DNA of 64,000 nt, from contig NC_064680.1 of assembly GCF_023278565.1 (NCBI RefSeq), positions 372,001-436,000 of the forward strand. Reading direction: 5' to 3'. Origin of the DNA: Colletotrichum lupini. Lineage: Eukaryota > Ascomycota > Sordariomycetes > Glomerellales > Glomerellaceae. Below are positions 10,260-22,449 of the stretch, one piece after another. The notes under the pieces are model-generated. The model searched no databases, was not told the origin of the DNA, and saw only the letters and a program-made list of their open reading frames with translations. Numbering within the stretch: the first letter of the stretch is position 1; each line of letters begins with the position of its first letter. The translations under genes were made by a program, and so were the position numbers.

Positions 10260-13200
10260 AAATTGCGAATCTGAAGATATCGATTCAACGATTTTGTGAT
10301 CGAGTCCGAGTTCAGTCACGCGGTATACTACTGTTTGATCATTCTCTTCCTTTAATTCCGAGTGACTTTCTTCTGCTCTGGTATCTCTCGATCGCTGTAC
10401 GGTCGTTTCCGTTACCGATGCCTCCCTGGCTGATTGAGAGTCTTGGTATTGATTATCGATGATTCTCAGAAGATTGCACTTTGTGCTTAGTGAGGGTGAC
10501 AACCTGAATCAGAATCCGGCTGCACCCCTTGAAGCTCGTCTAATTTCGTGGTGAGCCTGGCCCTCAGTCGTAACTCATCTTCTCTAAGGTGTGGGAGCTG
10601 CGTAGCCTGCCGTGAATGGGGTGAAAGAGGGCTTGGTTGTCAGGCACCCAATCAGTCTAGTCGCAGTTTCTGGTGCATCTGTCCGCTTATTTTGTCTCCG
10701 CCTGATGCTGGATATCTTACAGAGCTCGGGTGGATCCCTTGGCTGCTTGGAGATTCGGATGATCGTTGATTTCCATTAGCCGGCTACCCCTGGTTCTCAC
10801 GGAGGGCTTCCAGGTTCGGACGGTACGGAAACAGCGTAACGCGACAAGCGTGGTGTAAGAAGGGAGGAGGCATCAAGGGCTCGAGTCAAAGGGGATGTTG
10901 CAGAATATCAAGCAGATTTCAGTCCAGTTATTCTCGCAGCTCTAGGCGGAGAACTCGCCATGGCGTCGTGTCCAGCAGGCACAGTTTCAGCACGCGTCTT
11001 GACATACTCCACTGCTCCAGGTACCGTCACTAGACATATGTGCCGGTGGGATGGTCCTAGAGGCTAAAGCAGTAGCCGCAAGCGCCGTAAGTCGCGAAGC
11101 TTTATTGATTTGGCGTGTCGGCTTCGATGAGTCTCCCCAGGCTCCATCCAGGTACCTTCGGAAATCTGCCGGGGAGGTCACTCGGGAGTGGCGGCATTGT
11201 ACTCGAATTCTTGATCTATCACAACGAGCTTATGGGCTAAGGCTATCAGGGGCGGGTTTTCAGTGGTTTGAGGTCACCAACTTCTGGATAATTTTACTGT
11301 AATCGGAATCGCGTGCGGGCATGGCCCTCGCTCCTCAAACAGAGCTCTCGTCGCAGGAGATATGACGCCACACTTGAGGATTGATCAGCCTCCACGGCCG
11401 GGCCTTGACAGTGAGGAAGTACTGCTTCATGGCTGCAACAGCTTGGGTAGTCATGGAAGTTGGTATTGAGAATGGAATTGGCAGTTTGCGGCTCGCAAGC
11501 CCCCGACATCTGGACGAAGTTTCGTATCCTTCACTGATCAAAACTTGCCTTCGTATTTGGGGCGGAAAATGGTTTTTGAAGATGGCTTGCGCAGCAACTT
11601 TCGCCGAGCTCTTGCTGTATCGTTATGCGCCTTCTTCCCCTTGAGATCTTCGAGACGTTGCTAGTCGAGAAGCATAAGTACGTAGCACACTGCATGGGGA
11701 TAGTTTACATGCGTCCATGCCTTTTGCAAGCGGTATCCATCTAGATGCCATCTGTGATATCACGTTATGTGCCTGTAGACCATCCAGTCCTGATATAGAG
11801 TATAGTGACACATTCCTTGAATAGCAATCTTTGGAGTTGTCTTCATAGCGAGGACGGATGAAGCCTGCCCTCTCGACTGGAGACTCAAGCCTGGGTAATG
11901 GTATGATTAGGAATCTCAATCGCGAATGAAGAAAGTATCACACGACAAACCGTCGAAGTATGCTGAGTTGCCTGTTTGGAATCTTAGTATTCCCAACTAC
12001 TCATGTCCCACAGAAGACTTTTCACATCTAGGGCAAATAATCTGCCGTTACCTATTTGGACTGGGATTGAAGCTTTGCGGCCCGCGAATGTGGCGCAATG
12101 CCTCTCCTGCGTCAGCCCGACAGTGCTGTTCGAAACAATACAGTCAAGAACGGCACATGAGAGCTAGTACCGTCCATGGATACATCGGCATCGTGTTTTT
12201 CTGGTCAACTCCCCGCGGTATCGGCAAGGGCGCCACATCAGCACCGGCATTGCCTTCCTTTGGCATTTGCTCCGTGGCCTCTCGACGCTCCCCAAGTCAA
12301 AAGGGAACGCTGTGGCCGCCAAGTGCGGGGGGGGTAAGTTTAGTCGATGCTCACGACACAAAGTAGGACATGCTAGCAGTTCTCACTGGAAAGGGAAGGT
12401 GACGAATTCACACAGTTCAGAATAGAGGGGCATTTGTAAAGCATCCTGAGTTCGTTAGAGCGAAGCAATGCTTGATGTCTGGGAATCTACATCACAGGCA
12501 GTTGATCATTCTGGTACTTTTCGCATGATACAAAGTGCCGATACGCTTCACGATGCTGTAGCCCAAACTTCAAGGAGCTCGATAGTCCCACACGTCACCA
12601 AGCTTCTCGCGATGTCTATCTCCGTTCTCGGACTGCCCATCTGCCGTGTTCTAGAGATGCTCAAGACATTAGGCCTGCATCTCGGGACCGACGTATCACT
12701 ACTCCCTTGGCGATTAACTTGAGTCAATGGGTCTTGGCTGTAGATTTGTAGGCTGTAACGGCTTGCCTGTGTACCCTCTGGTGGCCATTGGTCCATTGGA
12801 CCCTAGCACGTCTGACCTTGTAGACGTTGCTCGCAGATGTCAGTGAAGATCACCACCCTTGTCAGTCATTTGAACCACAGGTGCCCGCTCAATGCCCTTC
12901 AATCAAGTCATCGTGACCTAGAGGCTGTGATTGCCACCCGGTGAAACGGGTTCGTTTTGCTCACACAGCAAGTTTGATGCTCCTTGGTTTGGGATCTTGA
13001 AGACTGAGGTCTGTCGTGATACTAGTCCGATAGCATCGATAGCTTAGACCCCTGGTTCTGTCCCCAATGGGGCCAATACCAACCAACTCTAGGAGTGACG
13101 AGTCCCACCCAAATTGGCCGAGGCCCGACGTTTAAAAGTTGCAAGTTCCACTCGGCGGGGATGTGTACATATGTAGAGCTGGAAGTGGATTCAATGTCAG

Positions 13201-14943
13201 TGGAAATTTCGAGGCGTGGATGAGATTAAGAAGAAAAAGCTTCTCAGCGGCCGCAGTAAACCCAAGTGGAAGACTTGTCCGATACACCGAGTGCGTGAAA
13301 AGTACATCATTGGACGATACATTGTGGAGAGTCGGAAAGGCTGCGGAAGAAATCGTCGAAAAACCCAAATTCGGTCTTCGGTCACTGGTAGACCCCGCCA
13401 TTGAACCGTCTCTGAGTGGCACTGAGTTCGAGCCGGCACGGCCGAATCCAAGAGCAATGGAGTCGATCGCCAGTTATGGTTGCAAGAATCCGAGACTAGA
13501 ACTTTTGGGTGGGCTCATGTGCGGAGCACGTCATGAATATCTTACCACCCCCAAGACTCGACTTCGCCGGAGGGATCACATACCTGTAACCTGGCATTGC
13601 CTGGCACATCAAAGTCGCACAACATTGACGTCTACCCAATTCATTCTCTCGCCGAGAAGAAATGCGGAGCACTCTATGCGACAGTGTGGCTCAGCGGCGA
13701 GTCTACAACAAGCTTCCAAGATGCGCCAAGCTACACAAACTCTAACCCTGCAAACGCGAAGGGCCTCGAGACTGAAGATGGCCGACTTGACAGCCCTGAC
13801 GCCGACTCATGACCCTGTGAAGAAACGTCCGAACTGACCACTCATCGTCCAACTGCAATCCATTCCAGTAATTCGGATAGCGCCTAAATGATGGGCCCTC
13901 CCCCAATTGCCTGGGGAGTTGAGGCAACTCGTCCGTCCTTCTCCCACATCCCGATGAACGACTCCCAGCGCAATGGTTCAGCTCATGGGATTAAGTCTAA
14001 ATTCTAGCAGTGCATTCACTACCACCTAGAGCCCCTAAACTTTACTTTTAGGGGGACATGGAGAGATCCGATGGACAAGTCGGAGCCCGCGGAACACAGA
14101 AGACCTGCGGAAACTGCCGAAAAATCGGGCGAGCTCGTCATTCAAGGCCATCCCAGGCCTACATCATCGCACATGATGCAGCAGCAATCTGCATCAAGAA
14201 CCTTGCAGAAAATACCTCAACCCTAGCCTATCGCAAGCTATCGACAGGTGGCATAGCTCGTGGAGGGGCGGCCCAGCTTGTCAAATATAGGCCGGGGCCT
14301 TTTCGAAAGCCACGTTGATCCCCATGGCACAATGGCTTAATGGATACCCAAAACAGACGGTGGTAAATCCAGAGGTGACATCCAAGCCACATGGAGCATG
14401 AAAAGAGGGGACTGGGGCAAGAACGGGGCGCTCTAACGGGATGGCTACCGAAATGAACCTCTCGCGATGCTTCTACAGCAGCCTCGTGCTCGTATAGCCC
14501 TCTAAATCTGACAGAACTCTCCCTCTGCTCTGCCCTTGGCGGCTTGGCGAGGAGGGGTATTCCTTCGACGCCGTTCATGATTATTATTCAGATGGATAAG
14601 ATAATCTAATCAGATCTGCAGTGTGCGTCGCATTTCCTGTCACACAAGTGCCCCTCCATCGCAACGGCGAGCGTCTTCGGCGGTGGGTGGCATTACCGCA
14701 TACGCTCGGTTTAATTACCTAACGAGCAAGAGAGGAAGGTTAGATGAAGAAAATAGCCGCCGTTAACCCCACGGCTTGTACCTTGACATGGACGAAAAGA
14801 CGATGAAGAGAGGTACACGCTTCTTGGCGAGATCTGGTCTAGCCCGGCATTCGTGGGATGAAGGGACCGAAGAGAGTAAATAAAAGAGACAGCTTCCCCT
14901 CCAACCCCTCGTTGGTAATGACGTCTCTTCACACCATTCGGAA
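10260..14943. other. Long stretch without convincing genes
   Basis: About 4.7 kb. Open frames at 11926-12366 and 13139-13837 are of fair length but show no domain, signal peptide or biased composition, and lie among stops. Base composition is mixed, not AT-rich. It may be decayed repeat or non-coding DNA. The final hundred bases hold an AT-rich TATA-like stretch (near 14878) belonging to the O-methyltransferase promoter. Confidence 0.5.
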
Positions 14944-14997
14944 ATGTCTGCATCTGCTTTCATAGATACCCCTTTCAGTTCTTATTTGTCTTCCAAA

Positions 14998-16508
14998 ATG
15001 GCCGCGCCACAGCCGACTATTAACGACCTCGCCGCCAAGATCGGCGAGCTCTCGGCCGAGTTCACCAAATTCTTGAGCGAAAACAAGATCCCTCAGCCTA
15101 CTTTTGCCGCGGACAGCGTCTCAAGCTACGATGGCCTCACGTCAGAAGCCTTCTTGCTCCGCCAGAAGCTGTTGGATGCCGCCAACGATCTCTCCTACCT
15201 AGTCTCAGGACCAAGTGAGAGCATCTTCAACTACACCCATAATGTAAGTTAGTCCTTGCCCTTCTTCGCTGCTGTTCTTCATTCTTGGTGCCGTGACTCA
15301 GATAGCTGACCCTGAATAGATGTCTCCTGATGCCGCATCACTCAATACCCTCAACCACTTCGATTTCTGGTCCGCCGTGCCCATTGATGGCGACGCCTCG
15401 TACGCAGACATCGCAAAGCACGTCCGCCTGCCCGAAGAAGTGGTCCACCGTGTCCTTGATCACGCCTACACCCTGCGCATCTTTGAGGAGACCGATCCCG
15501 GCAAGCCCTTCACCACTCGCGTCCGTCACACCTCGCGATCTGCTGCGCTGCTGAAGAACGCCGGCCTCAGAGCGCTGGTTGAGGCTCTCATGAACGATGC
15601 TGGCCCGGCTATGGGTATCCTTCCCTACGCACTGGAGAAGTTCCAGCGCGGTAAGAAAGAATTGAAGGAGGATATGACGGAGACTGCATTTGCGCTGTAC
15701 CACTCTGGCGAACTCTGTGGTGGATACACAAACTCGTGGGAGCTGCTGGAGAACGACGGCGAGGGCGAAAACAAGGGCTTCCGCCAGAGAAACTTCGTCA
15801 AGTGGATGAACTACATCAAAGAGATCTTCCGCTTGGAGGGATTGGTCAACAGTGCCTACGACTGGAAGGCCGCTGGCGACTTCAGCGTTGTCGATGTAAG
15901 TTGTTTTTGGGGCCTTAGTGACGCAACATCCCAGTGTCTCAGGAAATCATTGACTGACACCCCCTTTACAGCTCGGCGGCTCTGGTGGCCACGACAGCTT
16001 CGTTTTGGCGAAGAACTTCCCCAACCTCAAGATTACTGTTCAAGACCTGCCCAACTGCGAGACTTCTTTCAACCAAAACATTCCCGAGGAGCTCAAGGGC
16101 CGAGTCAACTTCCAGCCCCACAGCTTCTTCGAGCCGCAGCCCCTGTCCGCCGACTTGTACATGATCAAGCTTATTCTCCACGACTGGCCCGATGCGGAGT
16201 CTATCAAGATTCTCAAGGGTCTCACACCGGCACTGCGCCCTGGTGCCCGAGTTCTCTTCATCGACTACGTCGGCAAGCAGGGTGACGTCGAGGAGAACGC
16301 CGCGGCGGCTGCGGCGCTGCCCAAGTCTATTCAGCAGATGGGCACTTCAACGGATCTGAGAATGATGGGTCTTTTCAGCGCAAAGGAGAGACCTGTCGAC
16401 GCGTGGACAGAGTTGTTCAAGAAGGCGGACGAGAGATACGAGATCAAGCGTGTTGAGGCCAACCCCTTGACTTTCTTTGTCATTATCGAGGCCGTTTGGC
16501 GCGGTTGA
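14998..16508 (+). CDS. SAM-dependent O-methyltransferase (COMT-like)
   Basis: Three exons: 14998-15243, 15320-15895 and 15972-16508, all joined in frame, giving 452 residues. It should transfer a methyl group from S-adenosylmethionine to a hydroxyl, typically of a polyketide or aromatic product. Seen: an N-terminal winged-helix dimerisation region, the glycine-rich SAM motif VVDLGGSGGHD that exists only after splicing out the second intron, LILHDWPD with the catalytic His, and a C-terminal FFVIIEAVW. The ATG at 14998 has a good context (A at -3, G at +4) and the family-like start MAAPQPTINDLAAKIGEL; an in-frame ATG at 14944 would add 18 residues. No transmembrane part, so cytosolic. A P450 lies 2.6 kb downstream, and the two may act on one product. 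Confidence 0.88.
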
Positions 16509-16875
16509 GGCGATTATTTGTTGGAAGCATTGTGAGGAATGATTTAGAGCACGTCATCATGTGAATATGAAACAAAAGTTCTCGATTCTTACATCTACGT
16601 CTATTCGTGTTTGTGATCCCGTTTTTCATACGAAGTAGATGCCCATGGCATTGTCCTAACTCCCCTGTTAATTCGGCTTGAGACAGAACCCTGTTGCGAC
16701 GTGCGTGGGCGGGCCTGGATCTTGGCTGTCCCACATGCCAGTGTGGATTGCTGCTCCCCTTGCAAGTTGCACCTGTCCACCAACCCACCAAGCCCTATCG
16801 CTTCGTGATGCCCTCCACACAGTCGGCCAACCCTTCAGATAGTATGTCTGCTTGAGCTGAGTCATCAAGCAACTT
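16509..16875. other. Spacer before the tRNA pair
   Basis: 3' region of the O-methyltransferase gene; no gene seen. Confidence 0.5.
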
Positions 16876-16981
16876 GGTCTGGTGGTGTAGTTGGTTATCA
16901 CGTCAGTCTAACAGTTCGAGAGCCTCTCAATTCTCTCGTCTCCCACACTGAAGGTCTCCGGTTCAAGTCCGGGCTAGATCA
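16876..16981 (+). tRNA. tRNA-Val (anticodon AAC) with intron
   Basis: The cloverleaf can be folded by eye. Acceptor GGTCTGG pairs with CTAGATC (two G-T wobbles), anticodon stem TCAGT/ACTGA encloses loop CTAACAC, and T stem TCCGG/CCGGG encloses TTCAAGT. The anticodon AAC is at 16910-16912. A 32-nt intron (16914-16945) interrupts the loop one base after the anticodon, the standard nuclear position. The mature length is 74 nt. No T run follows, so Pol III probably reads into the next tRNA. Confidence 0.85.
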
Positions 16982-16987
16982 TTATAT

Positions 16988-17059
16988 AGGCGATTAATTT
17001 AGTGGTATAATGACCGCTTAGCATGCGGTAAGTCCTAGGTTCGATTCCCAGATCGTCCA
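16988..17059 (+). tRNA. tRNA-Ala (anticodon AGC), with mismatches
   Basis: Six bases after tRNA-Val. Anticodon stem ACCGC/GCGGT encloses TTAGCAT with AGC at 17020-17022; no intron; 72 nt. The acceptor pairs AGGCGAT with ATCGTCC, leaving A-C at the first pair, and the T stem CTAGG/CCCAG has an A-C in the middle. Both could come from G-to-A changes in a normal alanine tRNA. It may be functional but impaired, or a decaying copy. TTTT at 17063-17066 is a Pol III terminator. Confidence 0.75.
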
Positions 17060-17062
17060 TTC

Positions 17063-17066
17063 TTTT
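17063..17066 (+). terminator. Pol III terminator after the tRNA pair
   Basis: TTTT, the first T run after either tRNA, placed four bases past the tRNA-Ala end. It would end a joint Val-Ala transcript. Confidence 0.55.
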
Positions 17067-19120
17067 GATTATTAGATGTCTCTCATCACCCCTTTTTGGG
17101 TCGAGGCTATCGCGAGTTCGTGAACCTGGTTGTCGAGGTGTGATATAGGCCTGAGGCTGCCGCTAACTTAGTAGAGGTACGGGTCATGAGTTAACTCTCA
17201 ATTCGACTTCCCAGTTGTTGATCTTAGCTCTGTCTTATGTAGGTCTCTTATCCGAGAGAAGTTTGCTTGGAAATATTAAAGGCAGTGGTCCTCAGTAACA
17301 CCAGACGCTGCCGCAGGGAACTGCGCATGGCGGTACAGCGGATTGAGATCCTACGAGTGGGCCTTTCTGCTCCGGAAAGCACTTGATTAAGTCACTGCAA
17401 TTCTTCTCGAAATGAGAGAGCATCTCGTTCTGTCTCACGATTATCAGCGCTTATCTGAACGGCATGATGGGATTTCAGATGGCTAGGCGTCACAAGAACT
17501 TTAGTCAATTCGTCGGGATTGGAGTTCAGAAATGGCTTCTGGGGGTAGGCCGCATGGACCGGCGCTGTTCTAGCGCACTTTGCAATGCAACAGGGCACGG
17601 AACAGGCTAAGTGTTGGGACTAACTAGTAAGGACTCACGGCAAACTACAGGTGTGCAGTGAGATTGGAGACTTGGATGAAGAAGATACTACTGAAAGACA
17701 CCATAAGAGAGAAACCATCCCATTAGTTGAGCTATAGTGGGCGGGTGGATGTCACCGGTGAGATGGCACGGCGCTGTCGAGAGGAGCTCTTCGGCACCTT
17801 GCATGCAAGTGTTGACCTGCATATGTGACCCCAGATAGATGCTTTCTGATTGCTCAAGACAATGCCTCTCTGCACTTGGCTTTCGTCGAATTCGAACACT
17901 CGGTCAGAGGGTGGGTCTTAAGCCGAGACAAAGAAATCTAGACAATCAGGTCACGGACCAAAGATGAGGAGGCTTAGAAGCATAAGAAATCCATCTCCCT
18001 ACACGCATAGTAACCCATTGTGTAGAATGAATCAACTTCCATCTCCCGAGTACACAATGCCTAGCTTGATTGACGTCTTGGAATATCCCGGGTATATTGT
18101 GCTATAGTCATCATGGCATAAGGTTCATCCATAGGGCCGAACACCACATTACAGCATACGGATACAACTCTGGATGCTGAGAGGGAAGAAGCAGGCTTGA
18201 TAGGTGACCTCGGGCCAGTGACCCTCCACATCTTCCACATGCTTCACCTAGCGCGAATCCTTAGTGCAAATGGCCTTGTTCAGCGTGATTCCAGGCTTCT
18301 TCCCGGTTTACCCTCCTCTGTTACTAGTCCTCTGCAGCCACGATTCTTCACCTTGGACATGGGCGCTCACCCAGCCTTGGGTTGCATTTGCCAATAAAGC
18401 GAAGCTTATTCCCCAATCTCTCGTTTGTCGTCTTCATCGTGTCATTTCTCCTCCACTTACTCTTCCCATACTCATGGGCCAACATCGTCGAGCGTGAACC
18501 CCGATTCCGACGCCCTGGACCTGCAGTTTTGTTTCTTTTCCGCTTGCCCCGCGCTGTCGCGGCTGCTGTGCCTCTCTCCCGCAAGGCGCTACCAAGCCAT
18601 CGGGCCCGCGACGAACGAGAAATGACAAAATAGCGACAGGGTCTACGCATGCGCCAACCAACGACAAAATAGACGGGTGAGGCACCAGACAGCAGTTATC
18701 AAGCACTATCGAGATATAGGCAACACAGGGCTTAAGCTATTGCAGCACCGGAAAGCACAGTTAGACAAACAGCAGTTGATGGCAAGCGACAATAGAGCCA
18801 GGAAACGAGGGCTACAATCACATCAGCGACGAAGCAGACATACATGCATCTTTGACGGCGCCAAGTATCTGCCTTCTTTCCTGCCCAGAACACGGGACGA
18901 CCGCCTACAAGCGAAGCAAGCTACCAAGCGGCGCAGCAGCAGCAAGAGCGAATCGGGGGTGCGCCAGTGAGACTGTTGGAACGGCACGGGACGGGCGACG
19001 GGACGAGACAATCTTTTCTACGCGAGCAGGACAAGAGGTTCGGGGGGGGGAATGGCCGGTCTCGGGCCCAATCAAGTGGGCTTGGATGAGGGTCATCTGG
19101 AACCCATTCCAGGCTTGAGC
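17067..19120. other. Intergenic, nothing recognised
   Basis: About 2 kb between the tRNA pair and the P450 gene. Open frames around 18.2-18.7 kb are short and overlap on both strands, without family resemblance. The 3' end is the P450 promoter, including a G run at 19041-19049. Confidence 0.5.
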
Positions 19121-21030
19121 ATGTCTGGAGTCTTAATCGCAAAATCCATCGCCCTAGTCGCCGCCATCGCCTTTTTTGTGTGGGAGTTTCGGTCATGGTA
19201 TCGCCTGCGAAAGATCCCTGGACCTTTCCTAGCCTCGATCTCAGTACTTTGGCAATTGAAAAAGGCAATTGGGGGAACATATCATGAGCACCTGAATGAT
19301 ATTGCGAGGAAATATGGTGAGTGGACTTCTTCATTGCCATTGAGAAACCACGCCCGGTGGCTTTGGAGTTGCGATAGCAAGCCAACAAGCACCCCAAGAA
19401 ACTAGAGAGACAGACGCTGATCACTGATCGTCATTGCAGGACCCCTCGCTCGCATTGGGCCCAACGAGCTCCTCTGCACAGACCCAGACTCACTGCGCAA
19501 GATGTCGGCCGTCCGCTCGCCGTACACCAAGGGCGATTTCTATGACTCCGGCCGGATCACTCCGGGCGTAGATAATGTTGTCTCCATGCGGGACGAGAAT
19601 GAACATAAGGCTATGAGGGCGAGAATGGGACCGGCCGTAAGTTTGAATTTCCTTTGTGGCCTCAGACTTTCGCTGGCTGGTATTTTCGTGACCCCCAGAA
19701 GCGCTGCCACTTTTGAGTTCAAGTCCGCTAATTGCGGTCTCTGCGTTGCTGAATAGTACACCGCCAAAGAGAATGAAGGTTATGGCTTTGAGATCGGGAT
19801 CGACCGCCAGCTCATGAATTTTGTTAGCCTGATAGACCGACATTACGTTTCCACCGATTCGGAATTTCGTCCGCTGGATCTCGCCGAGAAGACACAGTTC
19901 TTTGCGCTCGACGCCATTGGCGATGTTTCCTTCGGCGGTGCATTCGGGTTTCTTGCAGAGGACCGGGACCTATTTCGGTATATTGAGATTAACGAGTCGT
20001 CTTTGCCCATTATGAACGTCGTTTCGGTGCTTCCTTGGCTTGGGAGACTTGTTCACAAATGGCCTTTCAGGCTCATGTTACCCAAGGAGGATGACCAGAT
20101 CGGCTTTGGTCGTTTGATGGGGTGAGTGAAGCCAATGTTGGGCCTGGCACCATCCATGAGTCTGATCACTAATAACACAATGCAGCTTCGCTAAAAACTA
20201 CGCTGAAATGAGACTTCAACCCGGCGCGAAGCCCCAGAAAGACATGATGCAAGCTTTCATCAACCAAGGTCTCGGCAAAGATGAACTTATTCAACTCGTG
20301 TACATCCACATGTGAGTATCATCCACAACTTTCCTCGATTCATATGCTCATGACATATCAGTATCGCTGGCACAAACTCGGCCGCACAAGCCATGCGCAT
20401 GACATTATTATCGTTAATTAACAATCCGGTTGCTTACCGTCGGCTCCAGCAGGAGATCGACGATGCTACTGCCGCCGGCCTGATCAGTTCTCCCATCACC
20501 AATGCCGAAGCTCTGAGACTTCCATATCTCCAAGCCGTCATCCGCGAAGGCCTGCGTTTCTACCCTCCTGTCACTGGCCTCGGCTTCAAGCAAGCACCGG
20601 AGAGCGGAGACATCCTAAACGGCTATTTTGTTCCTGGCGGCACCCAGATCGGACATAACTTCTTCGGCGTCGGACGCTCACTCTGGGTGTGGGGTCCGGA
20701 TGCCGATGTTTTCCGCCCAGAGAGATGGCTTTCGGCAAATGAAGATGGTCTCAGACGAATGAACGCCGCAGTTGATTCCCACTTTGGCCACGGTAAATAC
20801 TCTTGTCTCGGAAAACCGATCGCCATGATGGAGTTAAACAAAGTCTTCGTCGAGGTAAAATTTTTCCTCATACACTTTCCGTGCAGCATCTTACTAACTT
20901 CATATAGCTATTGAGGAGATATGACTTCACCGTCATGAACCCAGAAAAACCAATCAAGACTCTCAGTGCGATTTTCTTTGTCGCCAGGGACTTTTGGGTG
21001 AGGTTGACTAGGCGTCCAACGAGGGAATAA
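19121..21030 (+). CDS. Cytochrome P450, pisatin-demethylase-like
   Basis: Six exons: 19121-19316, 19440-19636, 19757-20121, 20186-20311, 20362-20854 and 20908-21030. Phases agree throughout, giving 499 residues. An N-terminal membrane anchor (about residues 4-22) is followed by the proline-rich hinge KIPGPF. The I-helix AGTNSA appears only after splicing exons 4 and 5. The ExxR motif is in VIREGLR, PERW follows, and the haem loop is FGHGKYSCLG with ligand Cys443. The overall pattern resembles the pisatin demethylase group of fungal P450s, which demethylate or hydroxylate plant or fungal aromatics. It is ER-bound and needs NADPH-P450 reductase. An in-frame ATG at 19052 would add 23 residues before the anchor and is less likely. 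The nearest neighbours are an O-methyltransferase and a glycosyltransferase. Confidence 0.88.
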
Positions 21031-21405
21031 CGGACAGCCCGGCCTCAATCGTGTTCCCGTAAATAATGACTGCTATGAATTTCCTATATTTTTCTCTCGT
21101 CACATCTTCAAGGGAGGGAATCTCCCACTTGAGGCAGTCTAGCGATGCCTTTATCTTTCAATTGATTTCATCAAACAAGGGCTGCAACGCAGTATTTGTA
21201 ATTGAAATAACGTATTGTTACACATACACCCTAAGTATGAATTGAACGTTGTCCGGAATGAATCCGAATGGTTCCATGTGATCAATCTTCTAATATTTCT
21301 TTTCTGATGTTGAAGCATAAATACTTAGAGATGCTTCATAGATTACAAGGAAGCTAGACAAGAAGGAAAACATAAGGCAGGGTATGATATTTGACGGAAC
21401 TCAGC
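21031..21405. other. Convergent 3' spacer
   Basis: Lies between the 3' ends of the P450 and the glycosyltransferase genes; nothing else seen. Confidence 0.5.
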
Positions 21406-22449
21406 TTATACTTTGGCTACCCAGCTCTTCTTCCTACAAACAGATCCGCAACCTACAAGAAAGTCAATGGACTTCCCGCGACTCTTCTTAAGGACGATTA
21501 TGGTCGCCAAAGACAGCACAGATAGGCACACAGTAACCCAGAACAAAACAGTTCCCAGGTGATCTGATACGTAGTTCAAGAACTGCCCATCTGACCCATG
21601 CCACGAGCGTCCTGCCGCGTGGCCGAACAGCTTCCGGGCGTATCCCTCATCCAGCAACGCCACGCCGTGATGCAATGTGCTGTACATCCACGCGTACTGA
21701 TGGAACGCATATGTGACCATTATCGGGCCTGTCGACCAGAATACCTGGAGGTAGGGAAGGAGGATTCGTTTGGAGGTCGCACCGCCGCGTCGCTTAGCTT
21801 CTTGGAGAGCCCATTCGAGAAAGGAGGAGCCACGCTGTGCCATGAAGAAGTGATTGCTGAGTCCAAGAGTACTTGATGTCGGGGCGAAGACAGCCTGTAA
21901 GCCGAGGCTTTGCATACAGGACATCACCTCAGTCGATCTGGGGTATACGTCCAAGTCTGCATAAATGCCTCCCTCTGCATGGACAACGACCAGTCTCGCC
22001 ACATCGGCTCGTTGAATATTCTGGGCATAGCCCTCGTATGTCGATAGCAACCAAGAGTATTCTGTCTTTATAAGTTCGAGAACATCTTCGTCTGTCCATA
22101 GTTTGATGGTATAGTTGAGAGGTTCCATCGTATGTTTCCACGTCTCGTATGAAGCTTGTATGCGCTCCCCCGAACCTGGATAAGTGCTTGTATCGTTGGT
22201 TTTCCAGATTTGGTGAATAATTTTAGGAATGGGCTCTTGTGGTGTGGATGCTTCGGTGGGATGTATAAGGTCTTTTCCATAGCGTTCAGAAGCATTACAG
22301 AACCTGACCAATTCTATGGACTGGTTTGGGAGAGCGAAGTCGTTTGCGTAGCTGAGTTGATGAACAACCAAGGCGGCCGTCATGGCTAAGGTAACAAGCG
22401 CCGAAGCCTTCAACATTGCTTTTCCAGGGAGTGCTATCATCTTGGACAC
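21406..22449 (-). CDS. Family 32 glycosyltransferase (OCH1/mannosyltransferase-like), membrane-anchored
   Basis: Intronless, 347 residues. A type II membrane anchor (about residues 12-30) places it in the Golgi or ER. The family start motif is IPKIIHQIWKT (residues 74-84), followed by LWTDEDV and the sugar-nucleotide and metal binding DLD at 165-167 in GGIYADLDVYPR. A second hydrophobic segment near the C-terminus (LGTVLFWVTVCLSVLSLATI) would give two membrane spans, as in several fungal GT32 proteins of the SUR1/CSG type that glycosylate inositol phosphoceramide. The donor is probably GDP-mannose. Lipid versus protein acceptor cannot be decided here. Confidence 0.83.
   Translation of the reverse strand: MSKMIALPGKAMLKASALVTLAMTAALVVHQLSYANDFALPNQSIELVRFCNASERYGKDLIHPTEASTPQEPIPKIIHQIWKTNDTSTYPGSGERIQASYETWKHTMEPLNYTIKLWTDEDVLELIKTEYSWLLSTYEGYAQNIQRADVARLVVVHAEGGIYADLDVYPRSTEVMSCMQSLGLQAVFAPTSSTLGLSNHFFMAQRGSSFLEWALQEAKRRGGATSKRILLPYLQVFWSTGPIMVTYAFHQYAWMYSTLHHGVALLDEGYARKLFGHAAGRSWHGSDGQFLNYVSDHLGTVLFWVTVCLSVLSLATIIVLKKSRGKSIDFLVGCGSVCRKKSWVAKV

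Noticed and set aside
11926..12366. 146-codon open frame
   Set aside because: Composition looks non-coding and no family is recognisable.
13139..13837. 232-codon open frame
   Set aside because: No domain, signal peptide or plausible splice pattern, and the opposite strand is also open in part. Probably chance.
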